Part shown: positions 36,437 to 48,599 of the stretch, piece after piece
Layout: the number at the start of each line of letters is the position of its first letter
How positions within the stretch are numbered: position 1 is the first letter of the stretch
Assembly: GCA_963585895.1 (NCBI GenBank)
Contig: OY757904.1
Coordinates: 68,963,865 to 69,027,864, forward strand
Length of the DNA: 64,000 nucleotides
Origin: Sepioteuthis lessoniana
Taxonomy: Eukaryota; Mollusca; Cephalopoda; Myopsida; Loliginidae
Reading direction: 5' to 3'
Notes under the pieces: generated by a model
Databases searched by the model: none
What the model was told of the DNA's origin: nothing
What the model saw: the letters and a program-made list of their open reading frames with translations, nothing else
Program-made: the position numbers and the translations under genes

Positions 36437-37785
36437 AGCTACAATTCTTCTGTGCCGTCTTCTATGCCCCCTTGGACCTCGCGTATCAAGTGCAGATTGT
36501 CCTTGATCGATCTTTCCTTCACAGCGTAGGTCTGCTCGAGGCCGATCATATCCCTAATGACAAGCATTAAACGATTCGCTAAGACACGTGACAAAATCTT
36601 TAACTCTGTATTAAGCAGAGTTATGGGCCTGTAATCATCTAAACCCTCCCAAACATACTTACCACCTTTCTTCAGCAATGTGATCACAACCTTGGTAACG
36701 CTACCAGTGATGGCTCCCCGGACGAACCAATGGTCGAACATATCCGTCAGAATGGGTACATACATGTGCGACAGCCTAAAGTACACTTCATAGGGCAAAC
36801 CTGGTGACTTGTTGAGGCCGACCTGCTTCAACGCATCACGGACTTCATATTCAGTAACCACACCCTCGGAACTAGCCGCTTCAGTCGCCCCAAGGCGGGG
36901 GAAGTCGGCGAAATAGCTGCATCACGCATCTCGCGATTCGATCGCAGCACGCGCCCATCCGGAGTCTTGACGGAATCGATATACCGATCGGGAAACCTTT
37001 GCACCTCTTCCTCACACGCAGTCGCGTTCGTTTTCACAGCTTCGTTAAGAACTCTTCTCAACCTAGATCTAACTACATATCCCTTGTAGCGCTCGCTACT
37101 CTCACGCCCAAGGTCCCCGCTAGCTAGCTCTACGGTTAGGGAGTCCCCACTGAGTCACTACCCGGGAAAGTCTATCATGTATAGATTTCGCCTTTTTGGC
37201 CCTATCTAAATTGAGCTGTCGACCGTACTTGGTGGCGCAATCTCTTATCCTATGTTTAAGAGAAACCCACCACCTATTCCCGGTAAGCGCCCCCACAAAT
37301 GCCCCCTTAATTAGGGATTCTAGCCTCTCCCGGAAGTCCCGAAGTAACTGACCTTTTCTATCTTGGGATCAAGGATTGCATTCCAATCACTCATTAAAAC
37401 TAGCCGCTTCGAATCGTCCAGGAACGGCGCCAACCGGCGAAAAAAGGAATCCCTCTCCACACTGATATTGGGCGCACAAACCGCAACCAGTTGGAACTTG
37501 AAAATTTTAGCTGCAACAACCGGCCCCCGTCACCTGCAAAAACAACAACATCAGCATCTAGGCTACGTCCGACTAGCAAGGAGACCCCAGCTCTACAGCG
37601 GCTGCCGTATGCTTAGGAAACGTTAAAATCATTCCCCAGTATACGAGAGTCCGCAGCGCAAATTAAGTGAGTCTCTTGCACTGCAGTAACATCTACACTG
37701 AGGTTTTGAGTTCACCAAGCAAGCGCGCACACTTACTTGTATCCCCCAGTCCCCTCACATTCAACGTGACAAGGTTTAAAGCCAT
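36437..37785 (-). mobile_element. L1/Tx1-like LINE ORF2: AP endonuclease and start of reverse transcriptase, 3' half absent
   Basis: ORF2 appears to start at an ATG at 37783-37785 with MALNLVTLNVRGLGDTSK. A frame break near 37695 separates this from the VTAVQETH endonuclease motif. Further on are SDWNAILDP (about 37370-37400, Asp-x-Asn) and a linker with RRVLNEAVKTNATACEEEV. The reverse transcriptase fingers follow at 36861-36439: EVRDALKQVGLNKSPGLPYE (apparently lacking an Asp-Gly pair I expect in the family), LDDYRPITLLNTELKILSRV and GLEQTYAVKERSIKDNL. The sequence stops at GIEDGTEEL, well before the catalytic Asp-Asp box. LINE insertions usually lose their 5' end; this copy has lost its 3' part. 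Confidence 0.82.
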
Positions 37786-37789
37786 CAGA

Positions 37790-39760
37790 CCCACTTACCT
37801 TACTCACTGGCGACTACGGGCCGGAAACCCTTCGTTGTGAGGTTGCCGACGGCCTGACGCAGGGAACCGGTACAGATTTAAGAAGTAACTCGGGAGCCCC
37901 TGGAAATTCCACCGACATCCAAAGGATACCGCAATATTAGGGACCTATAGTAAGAGGGATGAACGTAAATCAGGACCCTGCCCGTTCATTCAGTTGATAT
38001 GTCATTAAGAGAGTAGTGCTCCATTTCAGCTAGCCTAATGTCCGCTCGACTGGCTTCTTCAATAAAGCGCTAAAGCTCTTTAGTTCGGTTGCCAGCCGAA
38101 CGAACAAAGGTGGTCACCATGGATACACCCTCTAATAGATATGGATTGGTAATGTCCTTATGATCAATTTTTTTTCAGTTCTGCCAAGGGTTTTAATGTT
38201 TGTTTAACGCGTCTTTCTAGTGCTGGTGACTCGAGGATGTCCTCGCAGAAGTAGAAGGCGTTGAGAGCTTGTCGTAACTGTCTATAGGCCGACTTGGCTC
38301 ATTGCCTAATGTTTGATGTTGATGGTGATTGTGAGTCTCTTGTTGCTGAATGGTTCTGGGAGAGAAGTTTGGGGGTTGAAATAGGTGATAGTGGAGGTTA
38401 TGTTGGGGATAGTGCAAGTTTAGTAGAGTCTGCTGGGCTATTTTTTGGTTGTTGTGGGGGAGGAATAATTTGGGCTGGTCGTTGTTGTTTTTGCGGATGT
38501 TGTTTTTATATTTTAAAATTGCTTCCCCCCTCTCCTTCTGTGATAGAATTCCCGCTATCCCTCCTTCTCTTTAGATTTGTTGAAGTCTCCATTTCCTCCG
38601 GTGGCATTTCATTTGTTTTATTTGTTTTTTCCTTTTTTTTTCTCTCTGTTTTTGTGTCTATTTTTTCCCCTCCGTTTTTTGGTCTTTCTGTGGATTTTTT
38701 ATTCTCGTCGGTTTGGGCTTGGGGGTGATTTCGTGGCTTTAGATGGGGACGTTTTACCCCGCGTTACCTTGGTCAACCTCTCATCCTCCTTGTTATTGGG
38801 GTCGTCTCCAGGTTCTCCTGTTGTGTATCTGCAATGTTAGTTGTTGAGTTTTGTTTGTTGTTGTTATCGTTGTTGATGGTACAGTTGAAGTCGTTGCTGT
38901 TGCTGATACCAGTGAGGTCGTTGCTGTTGTTTGTGCTGTTGATGTTGCTGTTACTGTTGTGTTGGTGGTTTTCAGTGGGCATGACCTGGAGAAGTGGCCT
39001 ATCTTTTTACAGTTCCAGCACTGCGGCTTCCGGCCCTCCCCCACCGCCATCATGGCTTGATCCTTGAAGTGCAGTGTATGGGTATTGCCTGGAAACCTCC
39101 TCTGTTTAGCCACATGGTAAAAGTGTTATCACCGTGTGCCGTGCCACTGGATGACTTTATTGTCATTTATTGTCACTGGGGAACACCGCCAAAACGTCTC
39201 TACTTATTTGGATGGGCACATTACATACGGTGGCCTTAATCCTTCTTCTGCCCATGTATTCGGGTTGTAGCCGGTAATGTTTTGTAGTGATATTACTATT
39301 ACCGGCTAGCTTTGTTGACCATTTTTGTGATGGCAGCAGGATATCCCATGTGGTGAAACTACGTCTGCAGAAGTATATATCGGGGATTCCTGCTGCTTTT
39401 AAAAGTTCTTCAAATTTGTCCTTTTTTAGGCCAGCCAATCTCCTGGATTTTATATCAGTAACGATTAAGGACAAGGTTTTAGGCTGGACTGCTTCTACCA
39501 ATTCTGTGATTGGCAGAATTCGATTGCCTCTGAAGTAATGGGCATATTTTTCAGCCCTGTTCTTTTTATAGTCTCTCTGCGTCTTTTTATTTGCTTGCGT
39601 CGACCAGGAGACTGGCATTGACGGCACTTTTTGAGATGGTGGAATTGTGATAGCCGGCGTTAATGAGAAAAAGAGGCCCCTGGCAATGACGGCCATTCCG
39701 GCTTTTCTGGGGATGAAAAAATGTCCTTTTGGGTGTTTGGTTCCCCCATAGTTGCTTTGG
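37790..39760 (-). mobile_element. L1/Tx1-like LINE ORF1: RNA-binding protein with zinc knuckle
   Basis: Reads right to left. A possible start is the ATG at 39747-39749 (MGEPNTQ), although the open frame extends to 39927 in another phase. A conserved block at 39160-39560 contains NRAEKYAHYFRGNRILPITE, VTDIKSRRLAGLKKDKFEEL and ITTKHYRLQPEYMGRRRIK. A CCHC knuckle at 38978-39023 reads CWNCKKIGHFSRSC (C-x2-C-x4-H-x4-C). After it comes a low-complexity Thr/Asn/Gln-rich tail (TTT, TTAT, HQHQ) to about 38217. Frames are broken. ORF1 supplies the nucleic-acid-binding part of the LINE particle. It lies upstream of ORF2 in the same orientation, which supports one original element of at least 3.3 kb. Confidence 0.78.
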
Positions 39761-39764
39761 GCAA

Positions 39765-40320
39765 CAAGGGAAGAATAGAATCGAATGGTTTTGTTAAAAC
39801 TAGTAAAGTTGCGTGGCGAATTAAAAACAAAAAATGTAACGACAAAACAAAAAGTCTTTTGGGTTGACACCCCCTCAATAACAATACAAATAACAATCGT
39901 TTTGGGGGAAGGGCACAAATGCAACAATAAGTCGGTCCAACAAGTTCAAGAAGTTCAACAAATAAGTTAAAAAAATTATTTAACAAAATTTTCAACAAAA
40001 GACTTACTCGTCACGCAGAATTCAGAAAAAAAAGTAACCCAAGTATAGTACCAGGGTATCTATTTCTGACGGACGTGAATTGGAGAAAAACTTTTTTTTA
40101 TATCTAAAAAAAAAAAAAAAACTCACACCTAATGTAAAATTTGCATTAAAAAAACAAAAAACAAACAAACAAACAAACAAACAAACAAAAAAGAAGACCA
40201 AGCTTATAATCAAGTTTATTTACTAGAAATAAAAAAAATAAAATTAAAAAAACAACAACAAAAAACCACCTTTACATACAAAGTATAGGATAAAGCAGTA
40301 GAAACAAAATCTAATTATAG
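39765..40320. other. Probable LINE 5' UTR and A-rich flank
   Basis: 39765-40015 may be the 5' UTR of the L1/Tx1-like element. 40080-40260 is a run of poly-A stretches and an (AAAC)n array (40158-40188). The exact LINE 5' boundary is not visible. Confidence 0.4.
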
Positions 40321-40329
40321 AGGACCCAG

Positions 40330-41200
40330 CATCTTTTATGCTTACAGTCGTTCAATATCTCCGACCTTTGATTCAACATATCCCCACTGCTATAAGAAAC
40401 TATGGCTAACTTCTCTTCATTACAAAGCATGTAATCTCAATAGCCGACCCTATATTTGCGGCATCTTTTTACAGTTTCCCATTTCAATGTGAGATCTATC
40501 CCTTTTTCGTTTTTAATCTCCCACACATGATTAGATAAAGTGGTACTATGTCTATATTTTTCGTGGGAAAAACTAGTTCTATGATTGTAGTACATAAGTT
40601 TAAACACTCCCTTGGTGGACCCAAAATATATATATTTTTTATTTTTATGATTACACGGTTCACTACTATACACCTCCACTTTGTATAGTATACGTTCATG
40701 TTGGCACTTGCCTTTAATGGGACATACTGCCTTATCCTTACACTTATATTTGTGGGGTCTCCTTACGTTTTTCTTTAAGTTTCATTATGTTACATTTATT
40801 TATAATGCTATTAATGTTAGGCAAACAACTATAGCTTAATTTGATACTATTTTTATTAAATATCTTGTCCAGTGGATTTGTTGTGGGGAAATTTCTTTTT
40901 AATAACTTAAAAAATTACTTACCAAAATTATTAACCACCTCCATGTTATTCGGAGGAGTGAAACAAAGGATCTTCGAGGTCTATTCTTTCTTTTCTGTGT
41001 ATTGCTTACTTTCATGCTATTTTTATATTTAAGTTTAACGCTATAACCGCTATCTTTCAAAGCCTTTTCATAATCCTGCTTGCTCTGTTCAAAAATGTCT
41101 CTATTTGAGGAGTTAGTTGAAAGCCTATGCTCAATGCCGTTAGGGATATGTTTGAATATCTGGTTAGGATGGTTTGATCCCATATCAACATAACATATAT
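40330..41200 (-). mobile_element. Penelope-like element, 3' portion with GIY-YIG endonuclease
   Basis: The minus strand shows peptides typical of the C-terminal half of Penelope-like retroelements. At about 41190-41050 lies NHPNQIFKHIPNGIEHRLS followed by YEKALKDSGY. Near 40440-40690 is a GIY-YIG nuclease-like block: KYIYFGSTKGVFK, then YYNHRTSF and STTLSNHVWEIKN. Near 40350-40430 the reading CNEEKLAI and MLNQRSEIL matches the end of the family. The core reverse transcriptase is absent, so the element is a broken, truncated fossil. Family assignment rests on remembered sequence similarity. Confidence 0.72.
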
Positions 41201-41202
41201 CT

Positions 41203-41345
41203 CATCAGCAGTGCATCCCGTGATCTCCACCACCAAAGATCGAACTGGCAACCCCAGAATGTAGAAACCGAACTTCTACACGGTATGCATTGCTGATTAG
41301 ACCCAATAGGGTCGAAAACTGTTCAGTGTTACATATGTCGCATGT
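41203..41345 (-). repeat. Possible tRNA-like repeat beside (TA)n
   Basis: On the minus strand CTAATCAGCAATGCATACCG is followed by GTTGCCAGTTCGATCTTTGG, whose GTTCGATCT resembles a B box. It lies between the Penelope-like fragment and a long (TA)n array. No second copy found in the window, so the SINE call is tentative. Confidence 0.35.
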
Positions 41346-41347
41346 GG

Positions 41348-41473
<126 letters not shown>

Positions 41474-41474
41474 C

Positions 41475-43690
41475 TGGTAGCGTAGTAACATATCCGTTGC
41501 TCCAATGAAAAATGTGTACCAATCAAATTGTCTATAGTAGTACTTTTATTAACAATTATATCTGTCAGTCCGTGAAGAATGCAGCCAGTTAATGTGTTTT
41601 CTTTATTTTGGGGGAGGCATGCATTTCAAATTAGCCTTAGATTAAGTGCCATGTTTGTTAATTTGTCCGGATTTTTAGGATTTTTATAGTTTTATTTTAA
41701 AGGTAGGGCAGTGCAGTTAAATTTATGGAGGGAGGGCCTTTCAAATTAACATTGATTTATTGGCTTATCTAGAAGTTTGTAATTGTAATTTTTTTTAAAT
41801 TCCAAGAGCAGGTGACAAGCTTTCTTATTAAATCCGAAAGTACGCATTTACCTAGTATTAAGCCATTTTTCTTCTTTTTTTTCTAATTACTGATTTTGTG
41901 TTTATGTATTTTCGAATTCATTATATGATGGTAAGTTGTACCGTTTTTTAAAGTCGTAAATGCTTGGGCGGAAATACAGATTTGCTGATCCATACATTAG
42001 ATTCTGTGCTTGTAATCATGCAATCTAAAATAAATTGGTCATTCTAACTTTCCAACTTATTGTTTTGGCAGTGTGTGTGTAATCCAGAAATAAATTACAT
42101 TCATACTATTGCGATTTGATTTGCTGTGAATTTCAAATGTTTTTTCAGTTGTTTATCTATAGAATGGCTTGGTTTATTTGAAATGGTTGCAGCATAGGTT
42201 ATTCTGCATAATAATATCAGGAATTCTCTAAGCTATGGTCAGGTCTTTTGCCTGTGTCCTCTATAGCATTTCGAACTAATTATAGAATGGCATGTGAGTC
42301 TGAATATAATGCTTACAGGAAAGTAATCAAATGATGTAGCGAGAATGATCGGTTTAGATATCGCCCTCTTCCTCAATGCGTTAATGTGCTAGAGACTTTT
42401 TTTTTAATCAGAGTTCTCTACGGCTTTGCAGCAATTAGCGGATTGAACCAACTTGAACGAATTCATAAAAAAGTATACCAAGAGCAATTCGATATGTTGT
42501 CCCTGAACCTGAGATATTATCCTTCAATATTTATTTTTTCATCAAATATACACAAGGGACTTCTGTCGTCTCTAATTTGGATGTTACGGATAATCCAACT
42601 CACCTGTGAATGTATGAGAAAAGTGTAGCAGAAAAATGTGAAATTAATTAAATCAAGTATAAGTCTACAAATTAATAAATTTAACATTTTAATTTGATCG
42701 AAAAATGACACCTTGTTGAGGTTAAGTGTACGTATATGCTTTGTAAGTATAAGGTAAAATTAATCATCAGCAGTAGTGATATTTTGATAGTCGATCCATA
42801 TCTAAAGGGTAAATAAAATTAAAGTTTTCCACCATGCAGGAAATAATTGAACCATGTTAACATTTTATAGATTTTTGAAGGAACATGATGCTAAATTTAA
42901 TATTCGGCAGTCGTTCAAGGAATAACCAGAAGTGAAACGTAGTATGTACAACAATGAATATGCAGCTTTTTGAGGATTTGTGATAGATATATGAAAAATC
43001 CTTGACTGAACTAGGTTCATTAATTTTTAAAATGCTGAAGATGAAAGTTTGATTTCGTTTGCGGAAAACTCCGTTGAGTTTGAATGCGGTGTTTCATTAT
43101 AAACTTTTGAATGCGGTGTGTTTCATTATAAACTTTCACCAACGAAATCTGATTTCCAATGCCAAGGTTAAATCGACCTTTCAGACGACTTATAGTTTTT
43201 ATACTCTAGAATATTGTCGAATCAATTGTTTTTCAAAATATAACTAAACCACTAATTCTCGTCAGACTGGGTGATTTTAAATTCCATAATACATTTTACC
43301 GAATTTTGATTACAACTGTAAATGATTATTCAGATTCCTGAATTATTAGAAGAAATGTGCATAGTCAGTTAGATAATATTGTCAGTGTCGAAAAATCGTA
43401 GGTGTTTTCTTTCTTTTTTTTCTGAATTGCGTTAAATAGATCAACAAGGTGCAGAAATTATCATTGGAGAAACGTCTCTTTAGCTATGAAGAAGTAGTTT
43501 GTTGTTTTTACTTAGCCAGATTAAATTGTTGAATTATTTAAGGGGTTGAAATAACGTTCACGAAATATTTTATATTGGGTCCGGATGTTTTTCATTTATC
43601 AGGTAGTCCGTAAACCCAAGTTTTCTTCTTTCCCTTTTCTTCTTTTTTTCATTTTAGGAGAGAGTGAGTCATATTCTTTTCGACGATATT
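41475..43690. other. Unannotated AT-rich stretch
   Basis: No recognised gene. At 43080-43137 a GAATGCGGTGT...TTTCATTATAAACTTT unit of about 29 bp is repeated twice in tandem. Confidence 0.5.
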
Positions 43691-43919
43691 TGAGTAAAAA
43701 CATTTTTTGAAGAATTTGTGTGATTTGTTGAATGCCTTGCAGAGAATATAAGTGTTTACCGAACGTCGGCTGTTAATCCAACATTGTTTGTGACCAGTTA
43801 TTACTTGTCTGACGAAAGGTATATGTGGAGATGTTCTTTGTAGATAATTTGTTTAGTGGTTCGTGGAAACACTTGCGAAGAATTCGGGAACATTTACTGC
43901 AGAAGAAAATTGCGCAATT

Positions 43920-44165
43920 CAGACGTTCGCATTCGAGTCACTAATAATTTGTCAACACATTTATTTGTAGCCAACTTTGCAGAGGACGCTTTGGTATTAT
44001 TCAGAGATCCCTCTGAAGCGTCAAGGGTCAATAATTTGTGGAAAAAAGATTGTCTTCGTATGCTTGACGTATTATTTGTTATTGTGTTCAGACTTCGGAG
44101 TTACCAATAATTTGTGTGACTATTTACTTGTTTTCACATTCGGATGTTATCAATAATTAAAAGAA
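43920..44165 (+). repeat. Degenerate interspersed motif cluster
   Basis: The word AATAATTTGT or AATAATT, preceded by GA(G/T)T(C/T)A-like bases, recurs near 43945, 44030, 44105 and 44150. Each is close to a TTCG(A/G)(A/G)(T/G)-type word. Spacing is irregular (about 95, 75 and 45 bp), so this is not a clean tandem array. It lies just upstream of the possible solo LTR. Confidence 0.3.
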
Positions 44166-44208
44166 GGTAGTATTCATTGTTGCCTTTTGACCTCCGACCC
44201 GGCCAAGC

Positions 44209-44737
44209 TGTCAAAATAGGAAATGCACCTGTGTAAATAACAGGTGTATCCGGTCGAGGAATATCAGGATATAACTATGACCGTGGACGGGTTGAATTGA
44301 GTGCGAAATTTTGACGCTCGCAGGAAAGAGAGTGGACGGCAAATAATTATATAACCCGGGTGAAGACAGGAAGTCAGTAAGTTGGAGATAAGATGCTGTA
44401 GAGAGAACCAGCACCTGGCAGAGGGGGCCCTTACGACCCCCGATTGAGTAGTTGGAGTTCAGTGCAGTTGGAGAGAAGATGCTGGAATGAAGACCATGTC
44501 CCAGAGATGCTGGACCCCCAGGCCCCCCAGATGAGCAGCCCAGTAGAACGGGAAAGAAACGCTTTTATGGCCATAAGAGTGGGGGTCAATATGTTGCAGT
44601 TCTGTTCAGTCTCCAACTCACCTCTCACACAGTAAAACCTTTAGTAACCCTTTCGAACCCTTTCAAATAAAGTGAGAGGTATATTTTTCTAAAGAAGTGT
44701 CTTCGCTCGTCCTTATTGTGTTGAATATGTTTCTGCA
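44209..44737 (+). mobile_element. Possible solo LTR (LTR-retrotransposon fossil)
   Basis: A GC-richer block starts TGTCAAAATAGG and carries a polyadenylation-like AATAAA near 44670. It may end near TTTCTGCA (44737), giving TG...CA termini and an LTR-like length of about 530 bp. Two related internal segments, each containing GTTGGAGA followed by AAGATGCTG, suggest an internal duplication. No internal gag-pol region is present on either side and no convincing target duplication was found, so the call and both edges are tentative. Confidence 0.35.
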
Positions 44738-44739
44738 TG

Positions 44740-45630
44740 TATATATGTATGTATAGTGGTCATGGCTATACAACATTAATGAGATATGTGTCCTCGCGAA
44801 ATCAATATTTTTTTACTATCTATTTGTCTTCGCAGTGGGTGAATTATGATCTGTCGCAGTTTATTTGTGTTCACATATCAGCATGACACCAATGATTTTT
44901 ACTATGAAATTGTATAATTCATTAACTGCAAAAGAGAGTTTTATGATTCCAATAAATTTTATACATTTGTCTTAAGTAAATATTATGGGCAAACTCAACA
45001 AAAGTTAAATCTATTTTCTTTTAGAAAAGGTTGATATTAGAAAGATTAATATGTTCGAGTATGGTATTGATAAGGAAGTTTGTTACAGTTTTCATTGCTT
45101 TACAACTAGATAATTATATTTTATTTGTAAGAGATCTTTGAGTCCGTATGTCACTATGTAAAGTATATTCACACGTTAATATGTAAGTGTAATTCAGGCA
45201 TAATAACCTGGAATAGGGATGTTGTGTTTGAAATAAAATTGTTATCGAAAAAGGTGAATAAGAAGAAAGGTTTTGTTCGTAGATAATTGCTAAACGACGT
45301 TGAAATTAAATTCTTGAAAGTAATTGAATGTAAAATTTTACTCAATAAGAAATAATGACAAAAAATTGTAGCACTAGAAAATTCTCCAATGCTTGTAAAG
45401 TTTAGTCCATTCGATCGATTTATTTATAAGAGTTAGATAAGCTCGAAAACAGAGAAAATGTAAAATTCACTTATTTATCATTCTAATTAGTTTTAAAACC
45501 ATTTTTTACAATCTTTTGCAACGAAATTTAAATATTCTCACTTTAAAGATAAGGGGCGTCTAAAACAAAATGCGCTGATTTGTCAATAAATGCAAAAAAA
45601 TGTGGAAGAATTATAGGTTCTCAAGCCTCT
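44740..45630. other. Unannotated AT-rich stretch
   Basis: No recognised gene or repeat. Confidence 0.5.
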
Positions 45631-45635
45631 TTCTG

Positions 45636-45636
<1 letters not shown>

Positions 45637-45700
<64 letters not shown>
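45637..45700. repeat. (TA)n microsatellite
   Basis: About 64 bp of TA repeat. Confidence 0.97.
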
Positions 45701-45701
<1 letters not shown>

Positions 45702-45805
45702 CGTTAAGCGAATATCTCTATGAGATCTATGGACAGCTCATATCCTCAAAATGAACATAAACTTGTTAAAAAATTACATGCCCGCAATGACGGATAAAAA
45801 TTGTT

Positions 45806-45920
45806 CAAATTAGGCATGGGTAAATTGCGGTTCGTGGGTCATTTGCGGCCCGCTGCACTGTTCTGTAGGGCCTGTTGAACCCTCTTGCATTGAGCCGTGA
45901 CTAAATTCCTTTGATTTCAA
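45806..45920 (+). mobile_element. hAT-like transposon end (fragment)
   Basis: GGCATGGGTAAATTGCGG followed by CATTTGCGGCCCGCTGC resembles the inverted-repeat end of many hAT elements (GGGCAAA...GGCCCGCGGGCC type). No matching opposite end or transposase was found nearby. Non-autonomous fragment at best. Confidence 0.4.
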
Positions 45921-45924
45921 AGAT

Positions 45925-46715
45925 ATATGACCCTTTCATAATTCATAACCCACTGATGCTGCCGTTCTAACAAAATGTTTGCTCACCAGTGGTTTATATT
46001 CTTTTTAGATCAGAAATTGATCATAACAGGATTACCAAAAGAAAATTATCGTATAGAATACGAATCCAAATGAAGAGAGGAGAAAATTTCAAGTTTCCTT
46101 TTTTACTCTTTTTCTAATAGGACTCTTTTACATCAGATGATTAATATTTCAAATATTCTAAATCTAAGAAGATGACCAAAACTTAAGTTCATCATAATAT
46201 TAGTTTAGATATTCCTCATAGTTTAGCAACCAACAAACTTTTAAAATATGTGTTTCATATGAATAAGAGACGTGTAAACATTTTTCGATTAGAGAAAAAA
46301 TAGGTGAACTGTTCAATGAATAATGAACATTGCTATAATAGAAAGCTACATAATTTCGTTTTTGAAGTCTTTTCCAAAATGCAAATTCTGTATTGTTTGG
46401 AATTGGTTCATATTAGAAATAATTTCAAACTCACTAAAATGTGTGTTTTTAGGCGATTCAAAATTACGTGAAATCCAATCTTGCTCTTAAGGTATATACA
46501 TTTCTATCATATCTTTCCTAGCTGAGAAACGTAAATTATGTAAACATTACCAAATAAATTTATGATGTGTACAGACTATTTTTTTTGTCAAAACAATGTT
46601 TATAAATGCCCTAATAATGCCTTTGTCTATATAAAAATAAGTCAAAGAGAAGTTCTGAGACCAATGGTCAGTTAAGAAAGTCATGCTGACAGTCTACTTT
46701 TACATGAAAGAAACA
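45925..46715. other. Unannotated AT-rich stretch
   Basis: No recognised gene; could include the decayed interior of the hAT-like element. Confidence 0.45.
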
Positions 46716-46718
46716 CTC

Positions 46719-46719
<1 letters not shown>

Positions 46720-46785
<66 letters not shown>
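46720..46785. repeat. (CA)n microsatellite
   Basis: About 66 bp of AC repeat. Confidence 0.97.
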
Positions 46786-46786
<1 letters not shown>

Positions 46787-46965
46787 GGTACAACTGTAAA
46801 CAGTGCTTCTTATTACCAATGCCCAAGGTAATATTCAATTTATTGGTTGAATGATCCCCGTATTCAAACGGGAAAATAAATACTGCCTTAAATATATGAT
46901 TTTGCTACCTGCCTAAGGTATCACATCAGTAAAAATTAAATTCGCGTTGTACAAAAGCTTTGTCA

Positions 46966-47043
<78 letters not shown>
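46966..47043. repeat. (TA)n microsatellite
   Basis: About 78 bp of TA repeat. Confidence 0.97.
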
Positions 47044-47045
<2 letters not shown>

Positions 47046-47252
47046 GCGGTGCTTGTCTGTGTGATTGCATCTTTAGAAGTAAGAATGTGAATCTAATATA
47101 AAAGGATAGATGTTTCGTTTATTTTGAAGAACTTTTGATTGATGAAATACTACGCTTATCCTCTGGGCAATGTTCTTCTGAAAAGTATGCCATATTAACA
47201 CTTCTATTCAGGCGAACATAAAAAAAACACGAAAAGCATTTCAACGCATATC

Positions 47253-47327
47253 TACACACACACACACACACACGTGCACACACACACACACACACACGTG
47301 TACACACAGACACACACACTCTAAACC

Positions 47328-47389
<62 letters not shown>
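47253..47389. repeat. Interrupted (CA)n then (TA)n
   Basis: Three AC blocks separated by CACGTGCAC and CACGTGTAC, each centred on a CACGTG palindrome, followed by about 58 bp of TA. Confidence 0.95.
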
Positions 47390-47392
<3 letters not shown>

Positions 47393-47394
47393 CA

Positions 47395-47960
47395 AACATA
47401 TAATCCTCACAAAGTGCATTGATCTATTGCAGTTTTTCATATTTCAGATGTAGATTTAACACCACATGTCACAATGGTGCTCGAGGGAAAAGATTGATAT
47501 CTCTCAGACATACCAAAACGATACGAGTAAATCTAAAATCGAACCCACTGATTGCTTCAATAAGATCGATATCCAATTTCATTTCGGCGTATTATTACAA
47601 TGCGAATGATCACCGTGAAAATAACGGACCGATATTTCTTTAAAGTGAGACGCGAATGCAGACGACATTATTCTGGCGAATAATGGCAAGGCAAAAGGAA
47701 TATTTTCTTTACTTAATATGCTATCGGTGGTGAAAATGAGGAGGCACTTTTCAAAACAATAAACGACTCATAAAATTCTAAAAAGTATATCTGTCTGAGA
47801 ATAGGTAAAGAAAAAAAGCTCTTTCTTCTGATTATATTTTATTTTCCATTTTTTATATAATAATGTAATAATGCGTAATCTTAGCAGTATATTTCTTGGT
47901 TTCTCTGCGAAGGCCCTGACACAATTTCGGACTTTGAAATCAATTCCACACGCACATACG
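47395..47960. other. Unannotated stretch
   Basis: A 74-codon frame at 47419-47643 has no recognised domain. Nothing else seen. Confidence 0.4.
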
Positions 47961-47961
47961 T

Positions 47962-48090
<129 letters not shown>

Positions 48091-48391
48091 CGTCTGTGGG
48101 TGTATGTGTGTGTAAGTTCGTATAAGTATGCGTGGACATTAGGGGTATGTATAAAACTCCTCACTATTGAGTTCCAATAAGAAATTAGTCTTCCTTCGTG
48201 TAGATATATATTTTTGTGCAAGTCATAATCTTCTGAAAAATGGGAAATTGTCTCCATTTCATCAAGTATGTTTTTACACATTTTTTAAGCTTCAATAATA
48301 TTTCTCTTTATAAAAAATTATCAAATTGCAAACATCGATGAAACTTCTTGAATTGCGTATTTTCAAAGGACTAATCAATATGAGGATAACT

Positions 48392-48392
<1 letters not shown>

Positions 48393-48460
<68 letters not shown>

Positions 48461-48462
48461 GC

Positions 48463-48502
<40 letters not shown>

Positions 48503-48541
48503 TTTGCTTCATGAAAAGAAAGAAAGAAAGAAAGAAAGAAA
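48393..48541. repeat. Four-motif microsatellite cluster
   Basis: (AC)n 48393-48459, (TA)n 48463-48482, (GA)n 48483-48502, then (AAAG)n 48519-48541. Confidence 0.96.
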
Positions 48542-48599
48542 GGCAGGGAGAGTTATTAGAATATAAATAAGAAAACTCATAAGTCACATTTAATGGTAT

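Noticed and set aside
38294-39067. Plus-strand frames rich in Phe/Leu/Val resembling membrane proteins
   Set aside because: Antisense of the L1/Tx1-like ORF1 low-complexity tail and zinc knuckle.
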